From Blautia_A ammoniilytica (GTDB lineage Bacteria > Bacillota > Clostridia > Lachnospirales > Lachnospiraceae): DNA of 64,000 bases. Every line of letters begins with the position of its first letter. The stretch's first letter is position 1. The notes below the pieces were generated by a model. That model had not been told where the DNA came from, ran no database searches, and saw nothing but the letters and a program-made list of their open reading frames with translations. The stretch lies in contig NZ_JAOQJL010000019.1 in assembly GCF_025566965.1 (NCBI RefSeq), forward strand, positions 1 through 64,000, given 5' to 3'. The position numbers were made by a program, and so were the translations under genes. Shown piece after piece: positions 60,401 to 64,000 of the stretch.

Positions 60401-61931
60401 CATCATCACATACCGATTCTTTTCCATAAAAAACTTCTGCCTCGTTTTCAATTTCTGTTCCATTCTCACCGGTAACAGATAAAATGTCTCCGGTTCCATC
60501 CAGAGAAAGACTGTAATCAAAATTAAAATATCGAAGCTTCTGTGTGCTGCCAAATAAAGCTTCTGGGAGGACTTTGTTATTACCTGGGACATTTGATTTT
60601 AATGTGCTTTTGTATTTTCCATCATAACTCCGCTCGCTGATCAAGCCGGTGTATTCCGGTGAATATGGAATGACACACAAAATATCTCCTGTCTGTAAAT
60701 CCATTCCTGTAAGATCGAAGCTTCCTCCATTTTCCGCATCTACTGAGGCGATTTTTGAATCTACCACCTCATAAACCCCATTTACTGTATTTCGAAATAG
60801 GACTGCCGTCATTTTGGTTCCGCCCTTACCGGTGATTTCATAGGTCCAGTAACGTGATTGTTCTGATTTTCGATATTCATCACCTGTTGCATATCCCATG
60901 CCTGCTTCGCCGTTTTGATAGGCTTGCGGCACAGTAATATTGATTTTCAATTGTCCTGATAAGCCGTTTCCTGTAAGCTCTCCAACTTTCATCCGAAAAC
61001 CGATATTTGGCAAACCATTTGCTTTCAGTCCATAAAGCATGCCCCCTGTCTGAACCTGAGTTGAAATTTCCAGATCAGCTCCTACTGTCCCTGTATGTTC
61101 TGCTGCCCCGTTTCCACATGTAAGCCAGGCTCCCTTTACCATACCATCTACCAGAGTGGGGCTACTCTGTCCATCCAGGGCTTTCACGCCTGTGATCAAC
61201 CATTCCTGTGTGCTGTTCAGAAAAACCTGATACTGGAAACAATAATTACGGCTTTGTGAATTTTCATAATTTTTCGCATCACTTGCTCCTGATGTATAGT
61301 AATAAGAATACTGATCTCCCTCGCACCTTAATGGTACGATTGCTGCCACTTCATCAGGCTTGGGATTAACATAAAAACAATGATAATAATCGGACGTATC
61401 CTCATAGTTTTCAATATTCTGGATGTAATTCCAACCTCTATTTTCTCTATCTTCGTCGCTTACTTCATATTTTCCTGTATTCTGATTCCATTTGTAATAA
61501 AGGCACGCAGCCCACAGCCCTGGAGTTTGGTAATTTTCAGGCTGGGAATTATGCAGCTTTTCCCAACAGGGGTTTACTCTTACAAAATATCCTGGATATC
61601 TGGTTTCATCAGCATAACCTGTTACTGCTTTCGTCTGTGCATTACCGTGGATCAGAAGTGCATAATTAGGCAGACCGTTTTCTTTGAAAGATGGCACTGC
61701 TGCCTCTTTTGACGTTACGTTAAGCTGCGGATTTGTCATATCGGTTACATCCGAAGATACCTCGGTGCTCCAGTATTGTCCCTTTTGTGTCCATTCTCCT
61801 TGCACAGCTTCCACGGATTCTGTGGTAATATCCTGACTTTGTTCGCCATAATGGTTAAATTCCACCAACAGCCGATAATGATATATTTCTGAAACAGTTG
61901 GATAAAGAACCAGGCATTCTCCAGGAGACAA
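57465..61931 (-). CDS. Surface protein, C-terminal part (NGLP modules, fibro-slime domain, sortase signal)
   Basis: This 1488-codon open frame continues, in the same frame, the gene whose N-terminus is at 61965-63302; a TAG and eleven sense codons separate them. It has no signal peptide and no ribosome site, so it is not an independent gene. Modules of about 200-230 residues each begin with an NGLP or DGLP motif (near residues 82, 305, 532, 743 and 985). A fibro-slime/PA14-like domain (FSGDDDAWLFVDGQLVLDMGG) is near residue 1150, a Cna-B-like domain follows, then a Thr/Pro-rich linker and Gly/Ser stretch, and the sorting signal SPKTGD near 1450 with a hydrophobic segment and RKQKEM tail. The product would be a wall-anchored adhesin. 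Confidence 0.85.
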   Translation of the reverse strand: MSPGECLVLYPTVSEIYHYRLLVEFNHYGEQSQDITTESVEAVQGEWTQKGQYWSTEVSSDVTDMTNPQLNVTSKEAAVPSFKENGLPNYALLIHGNAQTKAVTGYADETRYPGYFVRVNPCWEKLHNSQPENYQTPGLWAACLYYKWNQNTGKYEVSDEDRENRGWNYIQNIENYEDTSDYYHCFYVNPKPDEVAAIVPLRCEGDQYSYYYTSGASDAKNYENSQSRNYCFQYQVFLNSTQEWLITGVKALDGQSSPTLVDGMVKGAWLTCGNGAAEHTGTVGADLEISTQVQTGGMLYGLKANGLPNIGFRMKVGELTGNGLSGQLKINITVPQAYQNGEAGMGYATGDEYRKSEQSRYWTYEITGKGGTKMTAVLFRNTVNGVYEVVDSKIASVDAENGGSFDLTGMDLQTGDILCVIPYSPEYTGLISERSYDGKYKSTLKSNVPGNNKVLPEALFGSTQKLRYFNFDYSLSLDGTGDILSVTGENGTEIENEAEVFYGKESVCDDGKYLQEAVLSVSAGEKIQGCGRLENGLPNYGLVFLPSVARERASACIEPILNTGEKYSWYVFEKYQQNTEGRYELAQDSQGETKVRIYRLSKEKKFVSHEAGEYVEILRPIIPTAKVSKEAGDKSGSTSFDWYPNSTGDRGGTYEATDKNGNVIYPQTGKARYSYSIIPTFVYLKKTNRWKTTDWEKTAPEIIDTTNMSYGVTGEVSYDSEKDRVIVLQELEIEYIHSSLQTLPDNGLPKNGLVIQNKNIGGSASELAEFNVRLDMAADGVEKMYFFAWLYRQDEEGNWHKAEKMNDTNDWINIRDINIYNPEGWLSITSSYGYGVHAHLKDNEAIVIMPQYDLYTFSYRIWLSNTREYDVVHGSCQIPSDVQHPSRHEFTGTLSHFPTENPKAEQLVIATSPKNVDAGGSETVSRLTNVRSLPVTLFDYDFGEWAHFVLGAQTAQYRFRYDPKNVKNTAVNTWYNNIFTGILKNRLGEDGLPVFNYTTPFSLFDTSVAAVNGGTKSVYQNVGFDFVYDPSANEYSYQSSLNHAGYDPGANKIYQYDKAIGIEGWDEKGAGFFPFNSFEDEGVWGTSEKNTKGIYLLDQLKTVDYHFGMSMEKDFIIPEDGTVAITDDQGNVSARKDMVFSFSGDDDAWLFVDGQLVLDMGGIHEAVSGSINFTKGTFTVTSSVTGDTRTQALSSVFADYPEAIGKWDDSAWAAGTKHIFSFFYLERGGTLSDCSIKFNLPVFKNFAVTKAVEGKDTQESFDFEMELLDGQGNAYTGNLYQLTDGKRTPVENGTGKYQFQLKAGETVQFSTQQECTAYRVTETKQGNWIAGWASTNGKSGEGNVTELLPTDCDVTVTNRYQEPTPTPAEPTITPTNTPTPQVTTTPAPEVSATPVPSVTVSKTPTPTKKAEPSDTPEPTVTVTVTEGPSGGSGNGGSGNGSSGGSGYSTNSPKTGDASDAALWQTLLLLAMGAILLTAMRIVRKQKEM

Positions 61932-61964
61932 ATATTTTCTTGTTTCCGATCTGTATAATCGATA

Positions 61965-63302
61965 CTATTTTTGTCCGTTATCTGTATTTTTCCATTTCCC
62001 GTCTTCATTCTGTGAGTATTTTTCAGCACCAATCTCAAATCCATAATTGTCTGATTCGCATTCTTTAACACTGTCTGAGGAATTATTATGATAGATGTAT
62101 TTATTCTTTCCTGTCAGATGTCCTGTCACCGACACAACTGTCCCTATCTCTCCTGCATTACGGATGACCACAGCTCCCTTAGGCAATCCGTTCTCCTGGT
62201 ATTCAAGAACCTGCTTAGAAACAGTATTCCGTATTCTGATGACAGATCGTGGATTTTCTGTTGTCAGCTGCTCTGTAGGGTACTCCCTATCTCCTTCATA
62301 AGTGATCCACTGTCCTGTATCCGGCAGACTGCCCCCTTTTCCTCCTGCATCGGAAACCTGTTTTATTTCACATGTCTTGATTTGTTCGCCTTGTAATTTG
62401 AAGGTTGCTTTCCCGGCCCATGAGAAACTGTTCTGTGCCAGTATACTGTCAGTAAGATAATTATCTCTTCTATTATAACTATCCCAACAACTATACTGTG
62501 GCAAGACAACCATTCTTATGGAACTATACCTTCCCACATAGCTTTTTGCTTCACTTATCACATTGATAGAAGAAGCACTATTCACTGTGATGTATTCATA
62601 CCGGTTATCGATTTTCCCATATAGAAAACAATACCAATAGCCATAATAGCGTCCCTTATACCATATGCTGTCCACTTTACCATCATTGTGAGAAAAGTTA
62701 ATCTTACTGTAAGCTTCCAGTGATGAACCATCCAATGTAAAATCCACAATCATTCCACAGGCTGGATTTGCCGGATCCTTAATAATCTGACTTTTCTCCG
62801 TTACAGGCTGCAGATCCTCGCCCTCCAACAGGTCTGTTTCTGCATTTTCTTCTTCCACATCCTCAATTTCCATGTCTTCTGAAGCAGAAGCATCAGCTTC
62901 ATCCACATTCAGATTCTGGGATTCTGTCACATCCTGAAACTGCGGTTCATCACCTTCCGGAGTTTCTGCCTGGTTCTCATTATTACCGTCCCCTTCGTCT
63001 GTAGATTCGCCTGTAGATTCTTCCGGCAGAACTACTTCCTCCGGTTCATCTTTGCTTTGTTCCTCTGTTAATGCTGCCGGTTCATCTTCGCTTTGTTTCT
63101 CCGTTAACCCTGCTGGTTTATCTTCGCTTTGTTCCTCTGTTAATACTGCCGGATCCGCTGTGTCATCTGTTATCTCCCCACCATCGGAAAACTCGGCCCC
63201 ATAGCTTATATTTCCTGCCACTGCACCTTGGAAATTGCCTCCAATTACCATGGAAAAAGCAATGGTCATAGCCAACATCCTGCTTAATCCCTTCTTCCTC
63301 AT
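61965..63302 (-). CDS. Surface protein, N-terminal part ending at in-frame TAG
   Basis: This 445-codon segment begins with a signal peptide (MLAMTIAFSMVIGGNFQGAVAG) and three acidic repeats of the type LTEEQSEDEPA, followed by a long Asp/Glu-rich stretch to about residue 165 and folded modules. It ends in GKWKNTDNGQK at a TAG. Immediately after the stop the same frame continues as YRLYRSETRKYLSPGECLVLYP, matching the pattern of the following modules (VRIYRLSKEKKF...GEYVEILRP). The TAG thus falls inside a conserved module. AAAGGAGG precedes the ATG and a good promoter lies upstream. Confidence 0.88.
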   Translation of the reverse strand: MRKKGLSRMLAMTIAFSMVIGGNFQGAVAGNISYGAEFSDGGEITDDTADPAVLTEEQSEDKPAGLTEKQSEDEPAALTEEQSKDEPEEVVLPEESTGESTDEGDGNNENQAETPEGDEPQFQDVTESQNLNVDEADASASEDMEIEDVEEENAETDLLEGEDLQPVTEKSQIIKDPANPACGMIVDFTLDGSSLEAYSKINFSHNDGKVDSIWYKGRYYGYWYCFLYGKIDNRYEYITVNSASSINVISEAKSYVGRYSSIRMVVLPQYSCWDSYNRRDNYLTDSILAQNSFSWAGKATFKLQGEQIKTCEIKQVSDAGGKGGSLPDTGQWITYEGDREYPTEQLTTENPRSVIRIRNTVSKQVLEYQENGLPKGAVVIRNAGEIGTVVSVTGHLTGKNKYIYHNNSSDSVKECESDNYGFEIGAEKYSQNEDGKWKNTDNGQK

Positions 63303-63374
63303 ACACCTTTCCTCCTTTATAATGCCTTTCTTTTTTAACTCATTCTCTGTTGCTGTCCCAGATTTTCATTTTAA

Positions 63375-63403
63375 ATTATACGTCTTTACTATAATCTGTT
63401 CAA
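63375..63403 (-). promoter_or_regulatory. Sigma-A promoter of the surface protein gene
   Basis: Minus-strand TTGAAC (63398-63403) and consensus TATAAT (63375-63380) are 17 bases apart, about 65 bases before the ATG. Further upstream, up to the toxin remnant, the 63404-63567 stretch has only inverted repeats (63454-63462/63492-63500 and 63518-63522/63545-63549). Confidence 0.75.
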
Positions 63404-63567
63404 TATCACATTTTTCATTTTTATAATTTTTTATATAAAAAGAGTACACAATCCATGTATCCACAATTCCCGGCTGATTTACCAGGATATCGGATACATG
63501 AATGTTAGACTAAAAGTCTGGTGCAGTTATTTGCAGAACGCTGTACCAGGCGAAAATATAATTGAAA

Positions 63568-63620
63568 AACCGCCCAAATGTTTATCTGAGCCTTAATCAC
63601 TCAGAGAAACCTGGACGGTT
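63568..63620 (-). terminator. Terminator of the antitoxin unit
   Basis: AACCG-C-CCA pairs with TGG-A-CGGTT (63568-63576 and 63612-63620), with an inner CTGAG/CTCAG stem, followed on the minus strand by TTTTTC. It resembles the terminator at the other end of the surface gene. Confidence 0.75.
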
Positions 63621-63649
63621 CTTTTCATATCTACTTATTTACTTAATCC

Positions 63650-63706
63650 TCATAATGTCCCCTGCCGGCAATCATCCCATGCTCTGTCAGCCCATAACTT
63701 TTTCAT
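63650..63706 (-). pseudogene. Truncated YoeB/Txe-like toxin (18 codons)
   Basis: Overlapping the antitoxin stop as ATGA, an 18-codon frame reads MKKLWADRAWDDCRQGTL and stops. The first twelve residues match the start of YoeB/Txe toxins, which are about 85-90 residues long with their catalytic residues further on. The rest has been lost, and a terminator follows within 100 bases. It cannot encode an active RNase. Confidence 0.75.
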
Positions 63707-63954
63707 TCATCTACCTCAAGCAGTTCATGTTCCTTCCCCATGCCTGCAGATAATTGTGCAATTCCTCTATCAATCATAGCAAGATATTCTGCATTACGAG
63801 CAGCTTTTTCAAGCTGATTGTATCTTTCAAGGCTCATGATCACAACATTCTTTTCACCTTTACGTGTAACAATAACAGTCTCGTGATTATCTGTTGCTTG
63901 ATCGCAATAATCTTTTAAATGATTTCGGATTGTAGAATAATTCACAGCTAACAT
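63703..63954 (-). CDS. YefM/Phd-family antitoxin
   Basis: This 83-residue protein has the Phd/YefM fold: MLAVNYSTIRNHLKDYCDQATDNHETVIVTRKGEKNVVIMSLERYNQLEKAARNAEYL in order, with the DNA-binding N-terminus and a C-terminal segment that would bind the toxin. GGTGAG precedes the ATG. It normally represses its own operon and neutralises a YoeB-type RNase. The toxin gene directly downstream is only a stub, so this antitoxin is an orphan, perhaps kept as a regulator or as protection against related toxins. Confidence 0.88.
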   Translation of the reverse strand: MLAVNYSTIRNHLKDYCDQATDNHETVIVTRKGEKNVVIMSLERYNQLEKAARNAEYLAMIDRGIAQLSAGMGKEHELLEVDE

Positions 63955-64000
63955 AATCTCACCAGCCTTTCATAATCATATAATTTCTTGTACTATTTAT

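Noticed and set aside
61965..61967. TAG read as pyrrolysine
   Set aside because: The surface protein is not a methylamine methyltransferase, no pyl genes are visible and the position is not an active site; nonsense mutation or suppression is simpler.
1..64000. CRISPR array, rRNA, tRNA, prophage or complete insertion sequence
   Set aside because: I saw no regularly spaced repeats, cas genes, RNA gene sequences, phage structural genes or transposase frames in any part of the window.

Overview
The window reads as chromosome of a strictly anaerobic, low-to-moderate GC Gram-positive gut bacterium of the Lachnospiraceae, most like Blautia. The grounds are strong AGGAGG ribosome sites, sigma-A promoters, an [FeFe] hydrogenase, a glycyl radical enzyme, a soluble fumarate pathway, a sortase-anchored surface protein and no respiratory genes. 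The genus is an inference; no rRNA or tRNA gene is present to confirm it.

Layout. 1-2.6 kb: polar amino acid ABC transporter whose binding protein is circularly permuted. 2.8-3.6 kb: dapF. 3.7-10.5 kb (minus): sbcD-sbcC, a DUF3786 gene, an exported transglutaminase-like protein and azlCD. 10.7-14.6 kb: two divergent selenium-associated units, yedE/tusA-like/DUF3343 and a class V aminotransferase with a LysR regulator. 14.6-14.8 kb: a strongly folded intergenic element. 14.9-23.2 kb: a seven-gene minus-strand operon holding a nickel/opine-type ABC importer, a LysR regulator and an 819-residue methyltransferase/M14 deacylase/methyltransferase fusion, divergent from an MntR/DtxR-type regulator. 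24-26.5 kb: glgB and a TetR regulator. 26.5-38 kb: an eleven-gene minus-strand cluster (hdrB, hdrC, hdrA, mvhD, three Flx-like subunits, fumarate-reductase-type flavoprotein and Fe-S subunit, two-subunit fumarase) preceded by a malate dehydrogenase. 38.4-47 kb: pepT, a membrane protein and oppBCDFA behind a leader with an internal terminator. 47.1-51.6 kb: LysR, glycyl radical activase and a glycerol/propanediol-dehydratase-like enzyme. 51.7-56.6 kb: DUF1275, a 42-residue FeoB-associated peptide, group-B-like [FeFe] hydrogenase, PfoR-like membrane protein and an amidohydrolase. 56.6-57.2 kb: a decayed carboxyltransferase. 57.4-63.3 kb: one giant wall-anchored surface protein cut by an in-frame TAG. 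63.6-64 kb: a YefM-like antitoxin with only a stub of its toxin.

How the genes fit together. The 26.5-38 kb block can be read as oxaloacetate to malate to fumarate to succinate, with the last step attached to a cytoplasmic NADH/Hdr flavoprotein assembly that could also reduce ferredoxin by electron bifurcation; the hydrogenase at 53 kb might use such ferredoxin. The 15-23 kb operon resembles a metal or metallophore acquisition locus with an unusual tailoring enzyme. These two loci, the permuted binding protein and the amber-interrupted surface gene are the main points of interest.
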